Position numbers and translations under genes: made by a program. From contig JAJUIX010000063.1 of NCBI GenBank assembly GCA_029267455.1, forward strand, positions 1 to 7,167: a DNA stretch of 7,167 nucleotides, in the 5' to 3' direction. The DNA comes from Enteractinococcus sp. (GTDB lineage: Bacteria; Actinomycetota; Actinomycetes; Actinomycetales; Micrococcaceae). Under the pieces are notes generated by a model that was given only the letters and a program-made list of their open reading frames with translations, ran no database searches and was not told where the DNA came from. Position 1 is the stretch's first letter. Each line of letters begins with the position of its first letter. Positions 1 through 5,548 of the stretch are shown here, in pieces.

Positions 1-1160
1 ATGCCTAAGAAGATGAGGCTGCTGGTCCATGAATGCGTCGTCGAATACAACACGCCGACCAACATCGGACCTATACCGGCAAGAATGTAGCCGACCGGCT
101 GCACAAATCCTGATAACCGGGCAGTGACTTCGTGGTCCACGCTGCGTGCGGGGATGAGCGCGATCGAAGTGGCGAAGGCCATCCCGCCGATGCCCAATGC
201 CACGGCCCAAACCCACCGGCCTTCTGCGGGCCACACCAATAACCCCAGATAGCCCACGGCGCTTAGCAGCCCAAAGGTCACCGGCCATACCCACAGGTGC
301 TTGGCCCGGTCCACCACCGTCGGCATGATGACGCTGCCCACCAGACCGATAATTGCCGCCGTCGCGAGTAACAGGCCGGCCTCATTGGGACTCACCCCGG
401 CATCGCGATATATCTGCGGCAGCCACCCGAACTGCACATACACCTGGGTGGACTGCAACGAGAAAAACGCCGTCATCGCCCAGGCGGCCGGGGAATGAAA
501 CATCTTCTTCGAAACCGTGGTGCGCGTTGGGGTTGCCGGATAGTCATAGCCGATTCTTCGGGTGACCACCCACCACAAGATCACTGGAATGATTGCCAGC
601 GCACCCCACAGCGATAGGGCCGTGCGCCACCCAATTTCCGGGTCAAAAACCTGGGCAAAGTACTGAGCAACCGGTGCTGTGAAAGCCGCCCCAATCGCGC
701 CGGCTGCCACCACGCACACCGAATACACCGTCATCAACGCCACCGTGTGCTGTTTGCCGTGGATTTTGATCCAGGCGGGCATTAACACGTTGGCCACCGC
801 AATGCCGGTGAGACCGATGATCGACAGCAACAGAAAGAGCCACGCATTATCGACCCAGGCGCGTAGGCCAATGCCAAAAACCAGAGCGCATGCAGAAAGC
901 AACAGGGTGGCCGAAATACCAAAGCGTCTGCCAATGCGAACCGCAAAAAGCCCCAGCAGCCCGAAAATAAGTCCGGGCAGAGACGTGAGAAACCCCAGGG
1001 TCGCGCCACCGAAATTCATGCCCTCGCCAATTTCTTCCAGCAGCGGGCCGACCGAGCTGGCAGCAGCACGCAGATTCAGCGCGAGCGCGAGTACGGAAAT
1101 AAACATGAACCCATAGCTCAGGGCCCTGGGTGGAGCAGAAACGGTGGTGTGATGTGACAT
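1..1160 (-). CDS. CynX/NimT-family MFS transporter, C-terminus cut by window edge
   Basis: This is a polytopic inner-membrane transporter of the major facilitator superfamily. I translated 386 uninterrupted codons from the ATG at 1160 to the left edge. The family usually has about 390-420 residues, so only the last few to about 30 are missing. Features typical of the CynX/NimT branch are NLR at residues 29-31 followed by SSVGPLLEEI (35-44), a basic MFS loop RIGRR (75-79), ANVLMPAWIK (123-132) and SGFVQPVGYILAGIGP (350-365). A polar central loop (about 200-221) separates two six-helix halves. CynX is the E. coli cyanate transporter and NimT a 2-nitroimidazole transporter, but most members have unknown substrates, so the family name does not fix substrate or direction. 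It is the last visible gene of the operon, 33 nt after the ATPase. The ribosome-binding site is poor: GGGG at 1174-1177, 13 nt from the ATG. No in-frame start exists between the ATPase stop and this ATG. Confidence 0.9.
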   Translation of the reverse strand, partial: MSHHTTVSAPPRALSYGFMFISVLALALNLRAAASSVGPLLEEIGEGMNFGGATLGFLTSLPGLIFGLLGLFAVRIGRRFGISATLLLSACALVFGIGLRAWVDNAWLFLLLSIIGLTGIAVANVLMPAWIKIHGKQHTVALMTVYSVCVVAAGAIGAAFTAPVAQYFAQVFDPEIGWRTALSLWGALAIIPVILWWVVTRRIGYDYPATPTRTTVSKKMFHSPAAWAMTAFFSLQSTQVYVQFGWLPQIYRDAGVSPNEAGLLLATAAIIGLVGSVIMPTVVDRAKHLWVWPVTFGLLSAVGYLGLLVWPAEGRWVWAVALGIGGMAFATSIALIPARSVDHEVTARLSGFVQPVGYILAGIGPMLVGVLYSTTHSWTSSLIFLG

Positions 1161-1172
1161 AGAACTAGTTCT
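1161..1172. promoter_or_regulatory. Perfect 12-bp palindrome abutting the MFS start codon
   Basis: The sequence AGAACTAGTTCT is its own reverse complement and ends directly against the ATG of the MFS gene. It fills the space where a Shine-Dalgarno sequence would normally sit. It could be an operator for a dimeric regulator, or affect ribosome access. It could also be chance, since it is short and has no loop for a stable hairpin. Confidence 0.3.
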
Positions 1173-1193
1173 ACCCCGAATGATGAGGTTTCG

Positions 1194-2051
1194 TCACTTC
1201 CGACCGTCTGCGATGGGCTGCATGCCCATCTTCTGCTCTTGCGTACCGCGAGTGAGAGCATCCAGCAGGTGCCGACGAAGCTCCAAATATTCCGGACTTT
1301 GCTCGAGTGTTTGGCGGTCTCGTGGACGTGCAAAAGGGATGTGCAGCTCTTGCTGAATGACTGCAGCAGGCCCTGCTGATAACACCAGTACTCGGTCTGA
1401 TAAGAGCAGGGCTTCATCCACACTGTGGGTGACGAGGATAAACGTGCGGCTTTCATGCTCTGACAGATATACCAATTGCTGCTGTAGATCATGGCGGGTC
1501 AGCGCATCGAGGGCGCCCAGGGGTTCATCCAGGAGGAGCACATCCGATTCCAAAGCAAACGCCCTGGCAATGCCCACACGTTGTTGCATACCCCCGGACA
1601 ATTGACCCGGCTTGAGATCTTGTGCATCAAGTAATTGCACTTGCTCAAGCCAGTACTCAGCAAGTTCATTTCTTTCCTCGGCGGTGCGTGCAGAGGTACC
1701 ATTGGCTTCCAGTGCAAACAGGACGTTCTGTTTGGCAGTGAGCCAGGGGAGGAGTACGTGTTGTTGGAAGACCACGCCTAACCGCCGACTCGGGGCCGTG
1801 ACGGGCTGTCCTGCTAAATACACCCCACCCTGGTCGGGTGTTTCAAGTCCGGCAATGATCTTCAGTAACGTGGACTTGCCGGACCCGGAAGGGCCGATGA
1901 TGGTGACGAATTCCCCGTCGGCCACAGTGCACGATATTTCACCTAGCACCTGGTGGAATGCACCACCACGACGTTGAAACCCCTTCGTAATATTGGCGAT
2001 CTCTATGGAGCCGGCCTGAGTCTTCGATGATGAGACGAGTTGATTGCGCAT
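1194..2051 (-). CDS. NitT/TauT-family ABC transporter ATP-binding protein (NrtD/SsuB-like)
   Basis: This cytoplasmic ATPase powers the adjacent importer. The 285-residue product carries a complete nucleotide-binding domain: Walker A GPSGSGKST (53-61), Q-loop VVFQQ (93-97, with the family-typical LLPWLT just after), signature LSGGMQQR (151-158), Walker B VLLLDE (171-176) with D-loop GALD (179-182), and switch histidine H209 in LVTHS. All catalytic residues are intact. The tail HIPFARPRD is typical of the SsuB/TauB/NrtD group. It is a single-domain protein, without the solute-binding-like C-terminal domain of cyanobacterial NrtC. The ATG at 2051 is well supported by TAGGAG six nt upstream, which overlaps the end of the permease gene. 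The gap to the permease stop is 12 nt. Substrate specificity lies with the binding protein and permease, so no specific gene symbol is justified. Confidence 0.95.
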   Translation of the reverse strand: MRNQLVSSSKTQAGSIEIANITKGFQRRGGAFHQVLGEISCTVADGEFVTIIGPSGSGKSTLLKIIAGLETPDQGGVYLAGQPVTAPSRRLGVVFQQHVLLPWLTAKQNVLFALEANGTSARTAEERNELAEYWLEQVQLLDAQDLKPGQLSGGMQQRVGIARAFALESDVLLLDEPLGALDALTRHDLQQQLVYLSEHESRTFILVTHSVDEALLLSDRVLVLSAGPAAVIQQELHIPFARPRDRQTLEQSPEYLELRRHLLDALTRGTQEQKMGMQPIADGRK

Positions 2052-2057
2052 AACAGG

Positions 2058-2063
2058 CTCCTA
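2058..2063 (-). promoter_or_regulatory. Ribosome-binding site of the ABC ATPase gene
   Basis: On the minus strand TAGGAG follows directly after the permease stop codon TGA and lies 6 nt before the ATG at 2051. It supports that start and suggests translational coupling. Confidence 0.75.
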
Positions 2064-2885
2064 TCAAGTGGTCGGGATCAAACGGTGTAACAAGGCGATA
2101 GACCGATCGAGTACAAGCCCAACGACTCCGATGATCACGATGGCGACGATGATGCTGTTAATATTCATGGCGTTCCACTCATTCCACACAAATGTCCCCA
2201 TGCCCCGATTCCCCACGATCATCTCGGCGGCAACAATAACGAGCCATGCGGTGGATAGCGCCGTCCGAAGCCCGGTCACGATACCCGGCAACGTAGCCGG
2301 CAAGATAACTTTGAAGGTTCGATTGGCCCAGGTCGCTTCGAGGGTTTTCGCAAGATCCAGATACAGCGGATTGACTCTATAGACACCGTCGATCGTGTTG
2401 ATCAGAATGATCCAAAGACTTGCCATAAAGATGACAAAGATTGCGGTCGCTTCCGAATCACGCAGCAGCGCCAGTCCAACCGGTAACCAGGCCAACGGTG
2501 AAACAGGCCGCAGGACCTGGATGATAGGGTCCAACGCATCGTGTAAGACACGGTTGGTCCCCAGGACCAGGCCTAGCGGTATGGCCGCCACCGCGGCTAA
2601 TACGAAACCAACCGCTAAGCGCTGCAATGAGGCTAGTAAATGAAAGACGATCCCAAAATCATTTGGAGGGTTGTAGACGAGAGCGGTGGACAGCACTTCT
2701 ATGAGACGCTGCCAGCTAGCCGCAGGAGTGGGAGCTAAACCGCCGTCGTCATAACCGGTGGTGACAAGTTGCCAGATACCGATGATTGCAGCAAAGCACA
2801 CCACGAACCCGATGAAGGCCTTGAGACGATGCGCTTGGCGGTCTCGGGTCCCTCGTCGGTGACGCATCTGTGAAGAAGTGGTCAT
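2064..2885 (-). CDS. NitT/TauT-family ABC transporter permease (NrtB/SsuC-like)
   Basis: This inner-membrane subunit probably acts as a homodimer to form the translocation path. With the start chosen here the product is 273 residues. A basic N-terminus (RHRRGTRDRQAHR) precedes the first membrane helix at about 23-43. Further helices lie near 83-108, 146-165, 211-227 and 243-264. The segment RPVSPLAWLP (126-135) is characteristic of NrtB-type nitrate permeases. The cytoplasmic EAA loop that contacts the ATPase is at about 177-201 (LAKTLEAT ... ILPATLPGI), followed by TGLRTALSTAWLVIVAAEM. I chose the ATG at 2885 over the one at 2900, which would add five residues. The 2885 ATG has GGAG 9 nt upstream and forms an ATGA overlap with the stop of the binding-protein gene, whereas 2900 has no recognisable ribosome-binding site. 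Nitrate-type similarity is clear, but related permeases carry cyanate, bicarbonate or sulfonates. Confidence 0.93.
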   Translation of the reverse strand: MTTSSQMRHRRGTRDRQAHRLKAFIGFVVCFAAIIGIWQLVTTGYDDGGLAPTPAASWQRLIEVLSTALVYNPPNDFGIVFHLLASLQRLAVGFVLAAVAAIPLGLVLGTNRVLHDALDPIIQVLRPVSPLAWLPVGLALLRDSEATAIFVIFMASLWIILINTIDGVYRVNPLYLDLAKTLEATWANRTFKVILPATLPGIVTGLRTALSTAWLVIVAAEMIVGNRGMGTFVWNEWNAMNINSIIVAIVIIGVVGLVLDRSIALLHRLIPTT

Positions 2886-4129
2886 AACTGTTGACTCCAT
2901 GCAGCCGGATTGGTCGGGTCGAATGTGGCACCTAATACCGTTTCAGATGCACGTTCGGTGGTCGTTGCTCCCAGTGCGTTGAGCACAGCCGTGGCACTGT
3001 CGGCGTCAAACACATCTGATACAGCGGTGGAATACTCAGAAGCGGTGGTGAACTGCTGGCCGCCGGTCAGATCCCAGCGTTGCAGAGCATCAAGCATCCA
3101 CACGCCATACGATTCGTGAGGATAGGGCTGGAAACCTATTCGATCTGGTATCGAGTGTTGCTTACCGGTACCGTCGGCGAAGTTGCCGGTTAAGACAGCA
3201 GTGAGCACGGGTTCTGGCAAGCCCAAAAACGCTGATTGTGCCATCAAGGACGCAGTTTGTGCCCGGTGATTCGGATCATCAATGTACAAGGCTGAATCCC
3301 CGATCGCGCGCAATAAGGCTGTGTATGTATTGGGATATGCGGCGGCGAAATCTTCGGCAACAGCAAAACTGCAGCAGGGGTGCTCGTGCCAGAGATCCTT
3401 TGTCAACACGTGGATGAAACCCACCCCTTCAGCGACAGCCCGTTGGTTGAATTGGTCTGGCAGACAGAAAGCATCAAGTTCACCCACGGCCAGCGCCGTG
3501 ACCATATCAGCAGGTCGCATGATCCGCAGGTCCACATCTTGTTGCGGGTCAAGACCGCCGGTGAGTAAGTAGTCGCGGGCGAGAAGATTATGCATCGAAT
3601 AATCAAAGGGCAGACCGAGCCGTAAACCCGCAAAATCCTGCGGCCCGTGGACTTTGTGAGCCAGTCGTTTTGCCACCGTGATCCCATTCCCGTTGGTGTT
3701 TGTTATAAACGGTTGTCTGATGTTGCGTTGGCCCGATGCAAAGCCGTGGTGAATCGCCATCGGCATCGGTGACAAGAACAGGCTGGCATCGAGTTCCCCG
3801 GCTACGAAGGCGGTCCAGAGTTCTGCCCACCCTGTATAGCGTCGTAGTGAGACGTTCAGTCCGTAAAGCTGGAAAATATTCATGGCCGCGGCATTCACTA
3901 TGGGGGAAGCACAGGTGATTGGGACGAACCCGACGGTGATATCACGCAGCTCCAAATTGTTGAGTGACTCCAGGGTGGGTTGGAAATCGGGGTAGGCCGC
4001 TGGGGTGGTGGCACTTTGCTGGGCAGAACATGCCGCCAACAGTGCCGCTGCAGATGCCCCGCTGCCCAGAGTCAGCAATTTTCGTCTACTGAAACGCTGG
4101 TGACCGGTGGGTTGTCGCGGAGATTTCAC
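2882..4129 (-). CDS. NrtA/CmpA-family ABC substrate-binding lipoprotein
   Basis: This extracytoplasmic receptor, membrane-anchored by lipid, delivers a small ligand to the permease. The 415-residue product begins with a twin-arginine-like signal SRRKLL (14-19), a short hydrophobic stretch and a lipobox LAAC (31-34), so Cys34 should be the lipidated residue. The body follows the NrtA family: ITVGFVPITCASPIV (64-78), LFLSPMPMAIHHG (117-129), FDYSMHNLLARDYLLTGGLDP (175-195, key residues Tyr177, Met179 and His180), FCLPDQFNQRAV (221-232), HVLTKDLWHEHPCC (240-253) and DRIGFQPYP (329-337). Trp101, His180 and Lys244 appear to match ligand-contacting positions of cyanobacterial NrtA, and Asn148 seems to replace its glutamine. 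The retained lysine argues against bicarbonate, because CmpA carries an acidic residue there. The start is GTG at 4129, overlapping the upstream stop as GTGA, with AAGGA about 11 nt before it. Nitrate, nitrite, cyanate or a small organic anion remain possible. Confidence 0.93.
   Translation of the reverse strand: MKSPRQPTGHQRFSRRKLLTLGSGASAAALLAACSAQQSATTPAAYPDFQPTLESLNNLELRDITVGFVPITCASPIVNAAAMNIFQLYGLNVSLRRYTGWAELWTAFVAGELDASLFLSPMPMAIHHGFASGQRNIRQPFITNTNGNGITVAKRLAHKVHGPQDFAGLRLGLPFDYSMHNLLARDYLLTGGLDPQQDVDLRIMRPADMVTALAVGELDAFCLPDQFNQRAVAEGVGFIHVLTKDLWHEHPCCSFAVAEDFAAAYPNTYTALLRAIGDSALYIDDPNHRAQTASLMAQSAFLGLPEPVLTAVLTGNFADGTGKQHSIPDRIGFQPYPHESYGVWMLDALQRWDLTGGQQFTTASEYSTAVSDVFDADSATAVLNALGATTTERASETVLGATFDPTNPAAWSQQL
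2895..2898 (-). promoter_or_regulatory. Ribosome-binding site that decides the permease start
   Basis: GGAG on the minus strand lies 9 nt before the ATG at 2885, inside the 3' end of the binding-protein gene. The alternative ATG at 2900 lacks any such site, so 2885 is favoured. Confidence 0.6.
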
Positions 4130-5235
4130 GAGGCGTTATTTCCTTGCATCAGTTCCCAGCGCAATTGCGCTTCAGATGGCGCCTGGAGCGGAATGAATGT
4201 AGCTTCACGGTATCGACGATTGACATCAGAAGTGGTGACGAAACCCTGACTGCCAGACAACATCGTTTCGAGGGTCGTGAGTTGTTTGGCCAATACCCCG
4301 GCCTCTAACCGAATCGGCAATAGCTCGGAAGGAACCGGCGGATTTTCGCTGTCGATGCGGGGCAGGATATCGATGAAGTCTTGTTTTGCCTTGACAAGGC
4401 GGTCAGCCAGCTGGTGCACTTCGGTTTCAAAGACCTGGTTGACGCCGACCAAACGTGGTTGCGCGTGTCGGAAGCTTTCGGAGGCGAGACCAAAACAGAA
4501 GCTTGCTTGCAGTACGCTGAGCACCGGCCGAGCGCGTTGGAGGAACGCATCAAAATCCCTGGTCATGATCTGTTCATCGCTGAGCGGCACATTATGCAAC
4601 TGAACTGATGTAGAAGCCGTCCCTCGAAGCGCCAGAAGCTCAAGTTCCGGGCCAATCTCGATGCCCTCGCTGGCGAGGGGAACAGCCACAATGACCGGTG
4701 TGGCAGACTCCACGGTGTCTGCCTGATCTGGTGTCAGCTTCGCTGCAGCGAAAATGATCGCATCAGAAAAAAGATTCGAGGCCCACCCCAGCCGACCTGA
4801 TAGTCGAAGCTGACCGGACGCATCTCTGGAGATGTGCAAGCCCAGGTCACCCAATCCGGCCGCGTATCGAAACGCCGGTGCCATCGCGGAGGAACCCACG
4901 GCCTCGCCGGCTCGGAACTTTGGCAACCACTCCTGGGCACACGGGCCGCCCAGGAACGACAAATATTCGATACACATCCGCTGACACCACAAAGAAAAGG
5001 CGATACTCAATGATTTTTCAGCGAATTGTTCAATCACGGTGGCCTGCTGTAGCAAGCTTCCGTGATGCTTGGGTGCAGCGCCGACATCAGCCAGGCCTGC
5101 CGCACCGACGAGCGCTAATGCCTCACGGGTGGTTTCCTCTCCGGCATCGATGCGATGTGCATGCGAGGCAGCATAGGTCAAAAGTTGTTCGGGAATCGAT
5201 ACGTGTGTGAGTCGTTGCTCGGGATGGGAAATCAT
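4126..5235 (-). CDS. Acyl-CoA dehydrogenase-fold flavoprotein, probably not a true dehydrogenase
   Basis: The product (369 residues from ATG 5235) has the length and layout of the acyl-CoA dehydrogenase superfamily: an alpha-helical N-terminal part (about 1-110), a beta middle domain with GRLGWASN (147-154) and ALRGTASTSVQLHNVPL (202-218), and a helical C-terminal domain ending SQGFVTTSDVNRRYREATF (329-347) and PSEAQLR (353-359). The middle motifs match the family patterns G.K.WITN and G.RGS....F..V.VP. However, the TEP..GSD loop is replaced by SAMAPAFRY (116-124). The residue aligning with the MCAD catalytic glutamate is Gln351, in a IPLQAPSE context rather than IYEGTSE. The isovaleryl-CoA dehydrogenase alternative site (ER in helix G) reads ARP here (235-237). 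An oxidase or DszC-like monooxygenase role is inferred. It is first in the transporter operon. ATG 5235 is preferred to GTG 5274 because GAGGA lies 7 nt upstream and GTG has no ribosome-binding site. The true substrate is unknown. Confidence 0.85.
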   Translation of the reverse strand: MISHPEQRLTHVSIPEQLLTYAASHAHRIDAGEETTREALALVGAAGLADVGAAPKHHGSLLQQATVIEQFAEKSLSIAFSLWCQRMCIEYLSFLGGPCAQEWLPKFRAGEAVGSSAMAPAFRYAAGLGDLGLHISRDASGQLRLSGRLGWASNLFSDAIIFAAAKLTPDQADTVESATPVIVAVPLASEGIEIGPELELLALRGTASTSVQLHNVPLSDEQIMTRDFDAFLQRARPVLSVLQASFCFGLASESFRHAQPRLVGVNQVFETEVHQLADRLVKAKQDFIDILPRIDSENPPVPSELLPIRLEAGVLAKQLTTLETMLSGSQGFVTTSDVNRRYREATFIPLQAPSEAQLRWELMQGNNAS

Positions 5236-5242
5236 GCTTCTG

Positions 5243-5247
5243 TCCTC
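5243..5247 (-). promoter_or_regulatory. Ribosome-binding site that decides the flavoprotein start
   Basis: GAGGA on the minus strand lies 7 nt before ATG 5235. The in-frame GTG at 5274 is preceded by a pyrimidine-rich CCTCTCCTT with no Shine-Dalgarno match, so the shorter product is favoured. Confidence 0.7.
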
Positions 5248-5330
5248 ATCAGATCTAGCCCACGTCGATGCCACAAGGAGAGGTCTTGTGACATGCCAAT
5301 TACGAGTGACGGCTCCAGCCTACGTTGGCC

Positions 5331-5357
5331 ACCATAGGTGCCCGACAGATATGTCAC
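5331..5357 (-). promoter_or_regulatory. Candidate promoter of the transporter operon
   Basis: On the minus strand a GTGACA box (5352-5357) is followed after 15 nt by TATGGT (5331-5336), resembling -35 and -10 elements. The 15-nt spacing is shorter than the usual 17. The dyad GACA-N4-TGTC (5344-5355) overlaps the -35 box and could be an operator. It lies about 95 nt before the start codon at 5235. Assigned by eye only. Confidence 0.25.
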
Positions 5358-5460
5358 AGTCATGCAGTATGCACCGCACGCTGACTGGTTCGAACGGTGA
5401 TGTTTCTACCGACGTACTACAGCCCAAGGCGCAACTTCGTGCTGCTCGCCAATAGTGCTT

Positions 5461-5466
5461 TACACT
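5461..5466 (+). promoter_or_regulatory. Candidate -10 element of the typA promoter
   Basis: TACACT fits the actinobacterial TANNNT -10 pattern and lies about 82 nt before the typA start. No good -35 box is present; the nearest is TTCGTG (5436-5441) at a 19-nt spacing. Transcription would begin near 5472-5474, giving a leader of roughly 75 nt. Confidence 0.3.
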
Positions 5467-5536
5467 AGTACCGTGGCCAACGCGTACAACTTAACCGCGT
5501 CTTCGGCCCTGCACATCTTACATTTCTACCTTCAAA

Positions 5537-5541
5537 CGAGG
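5537..5541 (+). promoter_or_regulatory. Ribosome-binding site of typA
   Basis: CGAGG lies 7 nt before the ATG at 5549. It sits only 1 nt from the in-frame ATG at 5543, too close to serve that codon, so the 5549 start is preferred. Confidence 0.65.
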
Positions 5542-5548
5542 TATGCCC

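Larger units (their letters stand above)
5323..5482. repeat. 10-bp inverted repeat flanking the divergent promoter core
   Basis: The arms are CGTTGGCCAC (5323-5332) and GTGGCCAACG (5473-5482), perfect reverse complements separated by 140 nt. Each arm contains the palindromic core TGGCCA. The left arm sits next to the candidate -10 of the operon and the right arm just after the candidate -10 of typA. The arms are too far apart to be a simple hairpin, so a looping regulator is conceivable, as is chance. Confidence 0.35.
5236..5548. other. Divergent intergenic region between the transporter operon and typA
   Basis: This is the only non-coding stretch over 300 bases. It must hold the promoters of both flanking units. 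Visible structure includes a 10-bp inverted repeat (CGTTGGCCAC at 5323-5332 and GTGGCCAACG at 5473-5482), an 8-bp inverted pair (TGTGACAT at 5287-5294 and ATGTCACA at 5351-5358), a compact dyad GACA-N4-TGTC at 5344-5355 and TGCA-GTA-TGCA at 5363-5373. No small gene with a convincing ribosome-binding site, no RNA gene and no terminator hairpin was found. Open frames crossing it lack family character. Confidence 0.7.

Noticed and set aside
679..1116. 145-residue open frame on the plus strand
   Set aside because: It is antisense to the MFS transporter, whose frame is continuous for 386 codons with clear family motifs. The plus-strand peptide has no domain character.
1161..1193. Terminator between the ATPase and MFS genes
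   Set aside because: The palindrome there has no loop and no following T-run on the minus strand, so it does not look like an intrinsic terminator.
1118..1492. 124-residue minus-strand frame overlapping the ATPase gene
   Set aside because: It is an alternate frame of the ATPase C-terminal coding region, running into the MFS start. The true frame holds the complete set of ABC motifs.
4126..5235. Fatty-acid beta-oxidation acyl-CoA dehydrogenase (fadE/acd)
   Set aside because: The catalytic glutamate and the TEP..GSD motif are not found, and the neighbours are small-anion transporters rather than beta-oxidation genes.
5344..5367. Possible GlxR/CRP operator starting at the TGTGA half site
   Set aside because: The second half site does not match TCACA at the required spacing on either strand, so a full operator is not supported.
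5207..5455. 82-residue open frame crossing the divergent intergenic region
   Set aside because: It has no ribosome-binding site, overlaps the flavoprotein start in antisense and shows no recognisable protein features.
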